A stretch of 12,025 nucleotides of DNA. It comes from DATDCY01 sp964513745 (GTDB taxonomy: Bacteria > JAUVQV01 > DATDCY01). Position 1 is the first letter of the stretch; each line of letters opens with the position of its first letter. The stretch is taken from positions 1 to 12,025 of the forward strand of contig CAZEOK010000096.1 of NCBI GenBank assembly GCA_964513745.1. The letters are read 5' to 3'. A program made the translations under genes and the position numbers. Under the pieces are notes generated by a model. The model did no database searches. It was given only the letters and a program-made list of their open reading frames with translations, and was not told where the DNA came from. Shown in pieces: positions 1 to 8,100 of this stretch.

Positions 1-404
1 GGCGCGAAGACGAAGAGGACCCACATCCCGAAGATGATGCGCGGAACCGCGGCCAGCAGTTCAATCGCCACGCCGACCGGCCGTCTGACTGCGGGCGGTG
101 CCAGTTCGACGAGGAAGAAGGCGATCATCAGGCTCAGGGGCACCGCGAGCAGGAGAGCAATCAGCGTCGAGGCGAGTGTCCCGTAGATGCTGCTCAGCGC
201 ACCGTACGCCCCGGTCACGGGATTCCAGGCGTTCGACCAGATAAAGCCAGCGCCAAACGTGCGAACGGCGGGAAGCGACTTCCACGCCAACGTCGACACC
301 AGAAGGAGCAGGAGCAGCAAGACCGAAAGCGCGCACAGCACCGCCGCGGACCGGAAGACGCGGTCCGCGGCGGGAGAGAGGATGCGCCGCTCGCTCAGGG
401 CCAC
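1..404 (-). CDS. pstC: Phosphate ABC transporter permease PstC (5' part; 3' end beyond the window)
   Basis: PstC is one of the two inner-membrane permease subunits of the high-affinity phosphate importer PstSCAB. Read on the minus strand from a GTG at 404, the protein starts ALSERRILSP, has a first membrane helix at about residues 16-40, a periplasmic stretch containing SLPAVRTFGAGFIWSNAWNP, a second helix near residues 78-100, and then the ABC-permease coupling motif (EAA-type) around IELLAAVPRIIFGMW, where the family usually has AAIPS. About 134 residues are visible; the family has about 300. The gene starts inside the end of pstS (ten-base overlap; the pstS stop is at 395-397), which implies translational coupling. 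A GGGAAGG lies four bases upstream of the GTG. Family identity is clear; the exact start is likely but not certain. Confidence 0.93.
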   Translation of the reverse strand, partial: MALSERRILSPAADRVFRSAAVLCALSVLLLLLLLVSTLAWKSLPAVRTFGAGFIWSNAWNPVTGAYGALSSIYGTLASTLIALLLAVPLSLMIAFFLVELAPPAVRRPVGVAIELLAAVPRIIFGMWVLFVFA

Positions 405-1438
405 ACTGCCTTCCCGGCGGAGCGCACCTCGCTCTTCCAGGTCGCCTCCACCAGGTCGATCACGCCCGCCGGGAGCGGGACGTAATCCAGTTTCCCGGCC
501 TGCACGGCGCCGTTGCGCAGACACCAGTCAAAGAAGGAGAGCATTGCTTTGGCGCGCGCGCCATCGCCCTGCTCTTTCTGTACGAGAATGAACGAGGCCC
601 CGGTGATCGGCCAGCTCCCCTCGCCCGGTTGGTCGGTGAGCACCAGCGAGAAGCCCGGGGTACCTTTCCAATCAGCCCCGGCTGCCGCAGCCTGGAACGA
701 TGCAATCGAGGGGGGCACGTACTTTCCGGCACGGTTGCGCAACTGGACGGTCGCGAGCTTGTTCTGCACAGCGTAGGCGTACTCGACATAGCCGACCGTC
801 CCCTCCGCCTGCTGGACGAATGCCGCCACGCCCTCGTTCCCCTTGCCGCCGACACCGGCCGGCCAGGAGACGGCCTTCTCGGTGCCGACCTTTCCATGCC
901 ACTCCGGCGAAACCTTGTCGAGGTAGTTGGTGAAGATCCAGGTCGTGCCGGAACCATCGGAACGGTGCACGACGACGATCTCCTTCGCCGGGAGATTCAC
1001 GCCCGGGTTCTCGGCCTTGAGCGCCGGGTCGTCCCAGTGCTTCACTTTTCCGAGAAAGATGTCGGCGAGGAGCGCGGGCGTAAGCTGGAGCTTTCCGGAC
1101 GCGATCCCCGACAGGTTGACTACCGGAACCACGCCCCCGATCACCATCGGGAACTGGACCAGCCCGGCGTGCTGGAGTTCCCCGGCCTTGAGCGGCGCGT
1201 CGGAGGCGCCGAAATCCACCGTCTTCGCCTTGATCTGCGTGATTCCGCCGCCGGACCCGATGGACTGGTAGTTGAGCTTGACCCCGGTGGTCTGCTCGTA
1301 CTTGTACGCCCACTGGGAGTAGATCGGGAATGGAAAACTCGCCCCCGCCCCGTTGATGGTCACCGGGCCGGCGGCGAGGACAGTCCCGGCGGAGATGCCG
1401 GTGATCAAGACCAGGAGCGATGCAAACAGCTTCTTCAC
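395..1438 (-). CDS. pstS: Periplasmic phosphate-binding protein PstS
   Basis: PstS captures phosphate in the periplasm and delivers it to the PstC/PstA permease. The frame could be extended upstream by 16 codons, but the GTG at 1438 is preferred. It has an AAGGAGG six bases upstream, it starts a classical signal peptide (VKKLFASLLVLITGISAG, cleavage probably near VLA-AG), and the resulting 347 residues match the usual family length. The mature part has the hallmark phosphate-site segments: INGAGASFPFPIYSQW, the SIGSGGG loop, VDFGASDAPL and the HRSDGSGTTWIFTNYL loop, all in the expected order. There is no lipobox cysteine, so it should be a soluble periplasmic protein. It is the first gene of a transporter operon, overlaps pstC, and lies downstream of phoBR on the same strand, so regulation by PhoB is expected. 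Confidence 0.97.
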   Translation of the reverse strand: MKKLFASLLVLITGISAGTVLAAGPVTINGAGASFPFPIYSQWAYKYEQTTGVKLNYQSIGSGGGITQIKAKTVDFGASDAPLKAGELQHAGLVQFPMVIGGVVPVVNLSGIASGKLQLTPALLADIFLGKVKHWDDPALKAENPGVNLPAKEIVVVHRSDGSGTTWIFTNYLDKVSPEWHGKVGTEKAVSWPAGVGGKGNEGVAAFVQQAEGTVGYVEYAYAVQNKLATVQLRNRAGKYVPPSIASFQAAAAGADWKGTPGFSLVLTDQPGEGSWPITGASFILVQKEQGDGARAKAMLSFFDWCLRNGAVQAGKLDYVPLPAGVIDLVEATWKSEVRSAGKAVWP

Positions 1439-1444
1439 GGCGTT

Positions 1445-1451
1445 CCTCCTT
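1445..1451 (-). promoter_or_regulatory. Strong Shine-Dalgarno of pstS
   Basis: The minus strand reads AAGGAGG six bases before the GTG at 1438. It decides the pstS start in favour of this GTG over the in-frame ATG 16 codons further upstream, which would put charged residues before the signal peptide. Confidence 0.85.
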
Positions 1452-1506
1452 AAATTCGGTTTCTCTCTCTTGTCTCTCTTTCGCATGCCGTGAAGATAAA
1501 CCGCGC

Positions 1507-1535
1507 CTGCAAGGGCTTGATGAGGGAATCGTGAG
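1507..1535 (-). promoter_or_regulatory. Possible Pho box upstream of pstS
   Basis: On the minus strand three 7-base units with an 11-base period occur: CTCACGA (1529-1535), CTCATCA (1518-1524) and CTTGCAG (1507-1513). PhoB operators are direct 7-base repeats (CTGTCAT-like) spaced by four bases, giving exactly this period. The match to the E. coli consensus is weak (CT at the start of each unit and CA in the middle of two), so the periodicity and position, about 70-100 bases before pstS, are the main support. An A/T-rich TTTATCTT lies a few bases downstream and could contain a -10 element. Confidence 0.3.
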
Positions 1536-1671
1536 ATTTCCGTTAGCAGGCTTGGCTCACACCCAGTTCGCTAGTCGACGGCGGCTCCGCGCATTTTCCC
1601 TCAGTGACTCCCCAGCCGACGCACAGTTGTCCGTGGCGGCCAGTTTTTAAGCGCGTACTGGGCGGAGGGGA

Positions 1672-1710
1672 GGTCTCCAGTGGCGGAGCGAGGGGAGGCC
1701 GCTGGAGGTC
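1672..1710. repeat. Inverted repeat downstream of phoR
   Basis: CTCCAGTGGC (1675-1684) can pair with GCCGCTGGAG (1698-1707) at nine of ten positions. The stem can be extended outward by two G-T pairs and one G-C pair, leaving a 13-base loop. It lies 43 bases past the phoR stop. No run of T follows on either strand, so it is not a standard intrinsic terminator. It might separate phoBR from pst transcription or stabilise an RNA end. Confidence 0.35.
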
Positions 1711-1752
1711 CGCAGCGACAGGACCCCGCAGCCTGCACGGGAATAAGCGTTG

Positions 1753-3540
1753 CTAGACGACGGAAGTCGGCACCGGGATTGTGATCGTGAAGGTGCTGCC
1801 TTTCCCCGGCTCGCTCTCCACGGAAACCGTCCCGCCGTGGACCTGCGCTATGTGCTTGACGATCGCCAGGCCGAGACCGGTGCCGCCCAACCGGCGGCTG
1901 CGGCTCTTGTCCACCCGATAAAATCGCTCGAACAAACGCGGAAGGTGCTCCCGCGGGATGCCGATGCCCCGGTCCCGGACCTGGATCGAGACAGCTTCAG
2001 CGGACACCGCCCCCCGCACCTGAACACGCGATCCGGGCTCACTGTAGGTCACGGCGTTGTCGATCAGGTTGACCACCGCCTGTGAAAGCAGCAGGGTTTG
2101 GGCCGGGAAGGCGCGGTCGTCGGGGCACTCCAGTTCGAGGAAAATCCCTTTCTTCCCGGCGCGGTCACGGGTCGCCTCGATCGCCTCCGTCAGGAGGCTG
2201 CAGAGGCACGAGTCCTCGAATACGCTGCGCTCGCTCCCGGTCTCCTGTTCGAGCCGCGCGAGGCTCAACAGATCGGTCACGATGGCGTTGAGCCGCTCGG
2301 CCTGCCGGCGGATGATCTCGAGAAATCTCTCCGAAGTGGCGCGATCGTCGAGCGCGCCGTCCAGGAGTGTTTCGACGAATCCCGCGATCGAAGTGACCGG
2401 CGTCTTCAATTCGTGGGAGACGTTGGCGACGAAATCCCGCCGCACCCGCTCCAGGCGGTGCAGCTGCGTGATGTCGTTCAGGACGATGAGCGCCCCGATC
2501 CTCCCGCCTGCGCCATCGTCGAGGCGGACGCCGCGCGCCCGAATCAAGAGCGCACCTTTCTCCCCGGCCGTTATCTCCTCACCAATGGGTTCGACAGCAC
2601 CGAGAGTCCGCACGACAAAGGCTTGCAGCGAAACGTTCCGCAGCAATTCCAGGATGCCGCGGCCCTGGGCACCGGCACGGTCCACACCCAGCATCCCGGC
2701 CGCCGCGCGGTTGAGCAGCAGGACCCGCTTGTCCGTATCCACCGCAACCACACCCTCGGCCATGCCCTCGAGGACTGACTCCAGGGTGTTGCGCTGCTCC
2801 TGGATGGTCGCGATCCGGCTTGAGAGCTGCCGTGCCATTTCGTTCATAGACGCGGCAAGGGCGGCGATCTCCACGATGGCGGGCACCGGGAGACGGGCAC
2901 CAAAATCGCCGCGGGCAAAACGGTCCGCCCCTTCCCTGAGGTCCTCGATAGGCCCGACGATCCGTCGGGAAATCAGGTAGCTCGCTCCGGCGCCGAGCAG
3001 GATGGTCACGACGGCGGCCCCGAGCAGATGGATGCGGATGGTTTTAAAGGCTTCATCGACGGCAGAAACCGGAACCGAAAGCCTCACGACTCCCGCTATC
3101 GCGCCGGCCTGCTGCAGCGGCACTGCAACATAGAGAGCCTGTTGCCCGAGCGTTGAACTGAACCGCATCGCACGCCCGGTTTTTCCGGAGAGCGCCTCCC
3201 GGATCTCCGGACGGTCGGCGTGGTTTTCCATCCCGACGGGGTTCTCGGCGGAATCGCAGAGCACCGTGCCCGAGGGGAGGACGAGCGTAAGGCGCAGCCC
3301 CGTCTTCCGGCCCAGATCGCGGCAGTTCGCCTGGAGCGCTGTCGGTTCGCTCTGTGAAACTGTCGCCAAGGCGGACTCCGCCAGGCGCGCGGCAGCCTCC
3401 AGATCGTCGCCCTTCTGCTCCAGCGTAAAGCGCCGCAGATGGTCCGCAGCGTACCAACTCGCAGCCGACACCGACACGCCAGCGACAAGAAGCAGCATGG
3501 GAAAGACTTGCCAGAAAAGTCTTTTCACCCGCATAGGCAC
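1753..3540 (-). CDS. phoR: Phosphate-regulon sensor histidine kinase PhoR
   Basis: A membrane sensor kinase that phosphorylates PhoB under phosphate limitation. In order: transmembrane helix 1 (residues about 8-30), periplasmic sensor domain (about 31-170, larger than in E. coli PhoR), transmembrane helix 2 (about 171-193), HAMP (about 194-245), PAS (about 250-355), the HisKA box NVSHELKTP with the phospho-acceptor His376, then the ATPase domain with N-box Asn495, the DRGIGIP G1 box (Asp523), FERFYRVDKSRSR and the GTGLGL G2 box (553-558). The GTG at 3540 follows the phoB stop by one base, suggesting coupling. An in-frame ATG two codons later (3534) is an equally possible start. All catalytic motifs are present. 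The assignment to PhoR rather than another PAS-HAMP kinase rests on its position between phoB and pstS. Confidence 0.93.
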   Translation of the reverse strand: MPMRVKRLFWQVFPMLLLVAGVSVSAASWYAADHLRRFTLEQKGDDLEAAARLAESALATVSQSEPTALQANCRDLGRKTGLRLTLVLPSGTVLCDSAENPVGMENHADRPEIREALSGKTGRAMRFSSTLGQQALYVAVPLQQAGAIAGVVRLSVPVSAVDEAFKTIRIHLLGAAVVTILLGAGASYLISRRIVGPIEDLREGADRFARGDFGARLPVPAIVEIAALAASMNEMARQLSSRIATIQEQRNTLESVLEGMAEGVVAVDTDKRVLLLNRAAAGMLGVDRAGAQGRGILELLRNVSLQAFVVRTLGAVEPIGEEITAGEKGALLIRARGVRLDDGAGGRIGALIVLNDITQLHRLERVRRDFVANVSHELKTPVTSIAGFVETLLDGALDDRATSERFLEIIRRQAERLNAIVTDLLSLARLEQETGSERSVFEDSCLCSLLTEAIEATRDRAGKKGIFLELECPDDRAFPAQTLLLSQAVVNLIDNAVTYSEPGSRVQVRGAVSAEAVSIQVRDRGIGIPREHLPRLFERFYRVDKSRSRRLGGTGLGLAIVKHIAQVHGGTVSVESEPGKGSTFTITIPVPTSVV

Positions 3541-3541
3541 C

Positions 3542-4231
3542 CTAGTCGCGGAAACGATAGCCGACGCCGCGAACAGTCTCGATCAGGGCCCCGGCCTCCC
3601 CGAGCTTGCGGCGCAGGCCGACGATCTGCACGTCCACTGCGCGCTCTGTGACCGGGTAGTCCGCCCCGCGTACCGCGTCAACGATCTGGGCTCGGGTGAA
3701 CACCATGCCGGGACGGCTCGCAAGATACCAGAGGACTTCGAACTCCGTGAATGTCAGCTCGACCGGATTCCCTGACGCCGTGGCCTCCCGGCGGCCGCGA
3801 TCCAGGAATATGACCCCCGCGGCAAGGGTGTCCCGCGTCACCGGAGTCGTTGAAGTTCGCCTCAGGGTGGCCCTGATGTGCGCCAGCAGTACGCGGGGGC
3901 TGAACGGCTTGGTGAGATAATCGTCGGCACCAAGTTCCAGCCCGGCGACGATATCCGCCTCTTCGCCCCGGGCGCTGAGCATGACCACTGGGATGCTCTC
4001 GGTCTCCTTGCTCTTCTTCAGCAGCCGGCAGACCTCGAGCCCATCAATGCCGGGGAGCATCAGATCGAGCAGGATCAAATCGGGAGTTCGCTGTCGCGCG
4101 AGGGCCAGCCCGTCTTCGCCGCACCCGGCCGGGATGACGGTGAAACCGGCCTTGTCGAGGTTGTAACTCAACAACTCGAGGATGCTCTCTTCGTCCTCGA
4201 CGACGAGCACGACCTTCCGCGTGTTGCTCAT
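3542..4231 (-). CDS. phoB: Phosphate-regulon response regulator PhoB
   Basis: An OmpR/PhoB-family transcription factor that activates pst and other phosphate-starvation genes when phosphorylated. The receiver domain (residues about 7-120) has the acidic pocket VEDEE (Asp12), the phospho-acceptor Asp56 in LILLDLMLPG, Ser86 and Lys108 (LTKPF). The C-terminal winged helix contains LTFTEFEVLWYLASRPG and the recognition part RAVDVQIVGLRRKLGEAG, ending RGVGYRFRD. The frame extends 30 codons upstream to 4321, but ATG 4231 gives MSNTRKVVLVVEDEE and a length of 229 residues, the usual family size, while the extra residues overlap the opposite-strand sat remnant. No clear Shine-Dalgarno precedes ATG 4231. 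The stop is one base before the phoR GTG. Confidence 0.95.
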   Translation of the reverse strand: MSNTRKVVLVVEDEESILELLSYNLDKAGFTVIPAGCGEDGLALARQRTPDLILLDLMLPGIDGLEVCRLLKKSKETESIPVVMLSARGEEADIVAGLELGADDYLTKPFSPRVLLAHIRATLRRTSTTPVTRDTLAAGVIFLDRGRREATASGNPVELTFTEFEVLWYLASRPGMVFTRAQIVDAVRGADYPVTERAVDVQIVGLRRKLGEAGALIETVRGVGYRFRD

Positions 4232-4251
4232 GCTGGCAGGATAGTTGGTAA

Positions 4252-4279
4252 TTGTTAGAAAATGGTGAGGAATACGCAA
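4252..4279 (-). promoter_or_regulatory. Candidate sigma70-type promoter of phoB
   Basis: On the minus strand TTGCGT (4274-4279) and TAACAA (4252-4257) are separated by 16 bases, placing a start site about 15 bases before the phoB ATG at 4231. This 49-base gap is the only A/T-rich spot between phoB and the sat remnant. The match is moderate and unproven. A start this close to the ATG would leave a very short leader, consistent with the absence of a Shine-Dalgarno. Confidence 0.28.
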
Positions 4280-4280
4280 G

Positions 4281-4699
4281 ATGGCCGAGTTCTCCTCCCC
4301 AAAGAACACCGTGATTGTCACCGGCTACGGCTTCGACATGCTCCACGCCGGCCCGCGCGAGGCCGTGCTGCACGCGGTCTTCCGCCAGAACACCGGCTGC
4401 ACGCACCTGATCGTCGGCCGCGACCACGCCGGTGTCGGCGACTACTAATGCGGCTTCGACGCCCAGACGGTCTTCGACGAGGAGGTGCCCAAGGGCGCGC
4501 TGCTGATCGAGATCTTCCGGGCGGACAACACCGCCTCCTCCAAGAAGCTCAACAAGGACTGGGTCACCCTCTCGGGCACCAAGGTCCGCGAGATGCTCTC
4601 CAAGGGCATCGCGCCGCCGCCCGAGTTCTCCCGCCCCGAGGTCGCCAAGATCCTGATGGAGTACTACCAGTCGACCCTGGCCCAACTCCAGGCTGACGG
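4281..4699 (+). pseudogene. sat: ATP sulfurylase (sulfate adenylyltransferase) remnant, C-terminal part
   Basis: Sat makes adenosine phosphosulfate from ATP and sulfate. From ATG 4281 the frame reads GYGFDMLHAGPREAVLHAVF, then the nucleotide-binding HLIVGRDHAGVGDY, then a TAA at 4446-4448 where the family has a Tyr followed by Gly. The same frame continues with FDAQTVFDEEVPKGALLIEI, FRADNTASSKKLNK, then directly DWVTLSGTKVREMLSKGIAP and FSRPEVAKILMEYYQS. Three defects are visible: the N-terminal half or more of the ~390-residue protein is absent, there is an in-frame premature stop, and the segment normally found between SKKLNK and the LSGTKVR box (VIMMRDGKDHTKE-like) is missing as a 39-base in-frame gap. 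A TGA at 4694-4696 in another frame may be the ancestral stop after a small indel. It is not functional as read here. The missing segment occurs at the end of this window. Confidence 0.85.
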
Positions 4700-4707
4700 C
4701 AGTTCAC

Positions 4708-4741
4708 GGGGCCGCGGGATTCGTCCCGCGGTCCCGTTTTT
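4708..4741 (+). terminator. Intrinsic terminator after the sat remnant
   Basis: GGGGCCGCGGGA (4708-4719) pairs with TCCCGCGGTCCC (4724-4735) over twelve positions with one G-T pair, around a TTCG loop, followed by GTTTTT (4736-4741). This is a textbook rho-independent terminator on the plus strand, about 25 bases after the end of Sat similarity, so it was probably sat's own terminator. Confidence 0.88.
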
Positions 4742-5104
4742 ATTCCAGGCCCAGCCGTGGAGACCCTGGTTACAGGAAAGCCTTGTGACCGTACGTCGCT
4801 CCGGGGTCCTCCCCGACCGACCTCGCCATTCTGCGCGGCAGGGGCACTATTGTGACTGACAAGAATCCCGGTGACGGGTATCCTTACGCGATCAGAGCGG
4901 CCGTGGCAGGGGACCTCCTCGTCGTTGCCACCTGCCTGCTGAGGGAGAAGGCTGGCGCGGCCGCCAAGCTGGCATTGAAGGCGCTTCGGGAGGCGGAGCA
5001 GAATCGGCAGCAGGTTCCGTTCCACCACGTGGATCCAACGGTCGGGGAGGATCTCGTCGCTGGGTGCTTTGTTCGGGCTGGTTCGCCTGGTCGTGATCAC
5101 CTGG
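4742..5104. other. Stretch with no convincing gene between the sat terminator and the DUF2339 gene
   Basis: About 360 bases. The plus strand has a 102-codon frame (GTG 4852 to 5160) with internal peptide AAAKLALKALREAEQNRQQV, which I do not recognise. It lacks a ribosome binding site and its last 56 bases overlap the start of the DUF2339 gene. The minus strand has an equally long open frame, which is expected at this GC content. The region may be the leader of the DUF2339-DUF3999 operon, an unrecognised small gene, or remnants; no promoter stands out. Confidence 0.4.
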
Positions 5105-8100
5105 ATGATCTCGGAGAAATCCCCCACGAAGCCCCCCAGGTACGGGGAGTTCCCCGATGAGCAGCGGAGCGTCGAACAGCGTCTCGCGGCGCTCGAGCGT
5201 GAGGTGGCCTGGCTGCGCAACCAGGTCGCCGTTGCGCGCAAGGCCGGACCGGTCGTTGCGGAGCAGGAGTATGTCGAGACGAGCGAGGCCGAGGCGCCGG
5301 TCGAGCCGTGGCCGCACTGGCCCGAGCCGCAGCCGGGGAAAGCCGCTGCGACTTCTGAGCCCAAGGCGCCAGCGCGTCCGGTGTACACGCCGACGCCGGC
5401 GGCACCGCGGCCCGCGCAGGACAACCCCGAGCTCTCGCGGGCCTTCGAGCGGCTGACGGGGCGCGAGATCCGCGAGGGGGCCGCGTCCACCCCACCCGCA
5501 CCGCCGCGCAGGTCCACCCCGGCTCCCGCACCGACGCCCGGTCAGGCGATCGACTGGGAGAGCTTCATGGGGATCAAGCTCTTCGCCTGGCTCGGCGGTT
5601 TCGCACTGTTTCTGTGTGCAGCGTTCTTCGTAAAATACTCAATCGAGCACGACCTGATCAGTCCGCTGATGCGGGTCGTCCTCAGCTTCGTCGTCGGCGC
5701 CGGGGTCATCGCCGGCGGGCTGCTGCTGCGCCCGCGCGGCTACGCGGTGACGGTGCAGGCACTGTGCGCTGCGGGCGTGACGATCCTGTACGCGGACATC
5801 TTCGCGGCGCGCAGCTTCTACCAGTTCATCTCGCAGCCGGTGGCCTTCGTGTTGATGTCATTGGTCACGGCGGCGGCGATCCTGCTCGCGCTGCGTCTGG
5901 ACGCGCGCTACGTCTCGGTGCTCGGCGTGATCGGCGGCTTCCTGACGCCGTACCTTCTCTCGACCGGCGTCGACAACCCGGTCGGGCTCTTCGGCTACCT
6001 GCTGATGCTCGACCTCGGGCTGCTGGCTGTCGCGCTAAAGAAACGCTGGGACTTCCTCGTGCCGCTCGCCGTCGTCGGCACACTGGTGCTCGAGATCGGC
6101 TGGACGCTGAAGTTCTTCAGCGACGAGAAGGCCCTCACAGGGGTCATCGTCTGGCTGCTCTTCGGGGCGCTCTTTCTCGTCGCTGCGTACATCGCCGGGC
6201 GCATGGAGGCGCGCACGCCGCTGCTCGACGCCGCGGCTGCGGTCCCCGCGCTGGCCGCGATGGCGTTCGCCGGCTTCATGGTCGGCGCGTACCACCTCGG
6301 CGCGCGCCCTGGGCTGGTGCTCGGCTTCCTGACCGCGCTGCTGCTTGGCGTCAGCGTGTTGTCGCTGCTCGAGGAGGGCTTCGAGTCCGTCCACGCGGCC
6401 GCCGCCGGCCTGGCGTTCACCGTGCTGTTGTACTGGACGACGGCGGCCCTCACGGCGGACCTGCTCCCGTGGGGCCTCGCGTTCTACCTCGTGTTCGCGG
6501 TCCTGACCGCCGCCTTCCCGCTGCTGCTGCCGCGCGTGCGCCCCGACGCGATCCGCGCGCCCTGGCTCGGATTCCTGCCGCTGGCGGCGCTGCTACTGTT
6601 TACGATGCCAGTGGTGCAGCACCTGACCGGCTTCGTGATCTGGCCGTTCCTGCTGCTCGCCGACATCATGGTCCTCGCGGCGGCCTGGATCACCGGCACT
6701 GCGGCGGCCGCGCTGCTGGCGGTCGCCTTCACCTTCCTGCCGATGGCGGTCTGGGTGACGGGCCCCCGCCAGTCGGTCGAAATTCCGCAGCTGCTGGGCG
6801 TGGTCGGGTTCTTCGCAGTCGCGCTGTTCGCGGCCAGCCTGCTCTGGCTGCGCCGGCAACAGGCTGAAAACGCGAAATCGCTGCGCACCTCGCGCTCGGA
6901 TCTCCGGCAGGGGGAGCAGTTCCTGACGAGCTTCATCGATCCGCCGGCTCTGGCCGCGATGCTGCCGTTCCTGCTGCTCGTCGGCGTGATCGGGAACCTG
7001 CGGCCGCCGTCGCTCTCGCCGGTGTTCGGGCTGGCACTGCTGCTGACGGCGCTGCTGCTGGCCCTGGTCCGCTGGCGCTCCGCGGAGGCGATGGGGCCGG
7101 GCTCGCTGTTCGCGACGAGCCTGATGACGCTCGCCGCGCTGCTGCTGCAGTACGACAAGCAGACGCCGGGACCGCTGCTGGCCTGGGCGCTGGTGTTCGT
7201 CGGCGTCCACCTGGCGTTCCCGCTGGCTTTCGTCTCGGCGTTCTCGTCGCGTGTCGTCCCGTGGGGGACCGCGGCGCTCGCCGGGCCGCTGCTCTTCTGG
7301 CCGATCTATCGCTCGGCGGTCGAGATCTACGGCAAGGAGGCTATCGGGCTGCTCCCCGCCGCGCTGGCGCTCGCCTACCTCGGCGCGCTCGTCGTGCTGA
7401 TCAAGGCGCTCCCCGGCGAAGAGCCGGCGCGGCTCGCGCAGAAGGCGTGGCTCGGCGGCGCGACGCTCTTCTTCGTGACGCTGATCTTCCCGCTGCAGTT
7501 CTCAAAGGAGTGGATCACGATCGGCTGGGCGCTCGAGGGGGCCGCTCTGGTCTGGCTCTTCCGGAGGGTGCCGCACCGCGGTCTGATCCTCTGGGCCACG
7601 GGGCTGCTGGCGGCCGCGTTCGTGCGGCTGGCGCTGAACCCGGCCGTCGTCACCTACCACGAGCGCGCCGCGTCGCCGATCCTCAACTGGTACCTGCTGG
7701 CATACGGTGTGACGGCGCTGGCGTTCTTCGCCGCGGCGCACCTGCTGCCGCGGGACGTCGATGTCCGCTTCCAGGAGATCGAGCTGCGCGGGGCGCTGCG
7801 GGGCCTCGGCACCGTGCTGCTCTTCCTGCTCGTGAACATCGAGATCGCCGACTACTTCAGCACCGGCTCGACGCTGACCTTCCGCTTCACCGGGAGCTTC
7901 GCGATGGACGTCGCCTACTCGCTCGCGTGGGGGGCGTTCGCGCTGGGGCTGCTGATCGTTGGCATCCGCACCGGGCACAAGGCGGCGCGCCTCTCGAGCC
8001 TCGCGCTGTTCGCCGCGACGATCGGCAAGGTGTTCCTGCACGACCTCTGGCGGCTGGGGCAGCTCTACCGCGTCGGGTCGATCTTCGTGCTGGCGGTGCT

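Larger units (their letters stand above)
1439..1752. other. Intergenic region between phoR and pstS
   Basis: About 314 bases without a convincing gene. The part nearest pstS holds its ribosome binding site and the possible Pho box. A pyrimidine/purine-biased run (TCTCTCT-like) lies at 1460-1482. The part nearest phoR holds an inverted repeat at 1672-1710. The short open frames here have no recognisable product. Confidence 0.6.

Noticed and set aside
629..1453. 274-codon plus-strand frame
   Set aside because: It is the antisense shadow of pstS, whose family motifs are unambiguous.
4446..4448. Recoded stop codon in sat
   Set aside because: It is TAA, the gene already lacks its N-terminus and an internal segment, and there is no associated recoding structure; decay or error is simpler.
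4852..5160. 102-codon plus-strand frame as a gene
   Set aside because: No recognised family, no ribosome binding site, overlaps the DUF2339 start, and the opposite strand is equally open. Kept only as a comment in the region entry.
4564..5517. 317-codon minus-strand frame
   Set aside because: It is antisense to the sat remnant and the DUF2339 N-terminus, has biased composition and no domain pattern; long empty frames are expected at this GC content.
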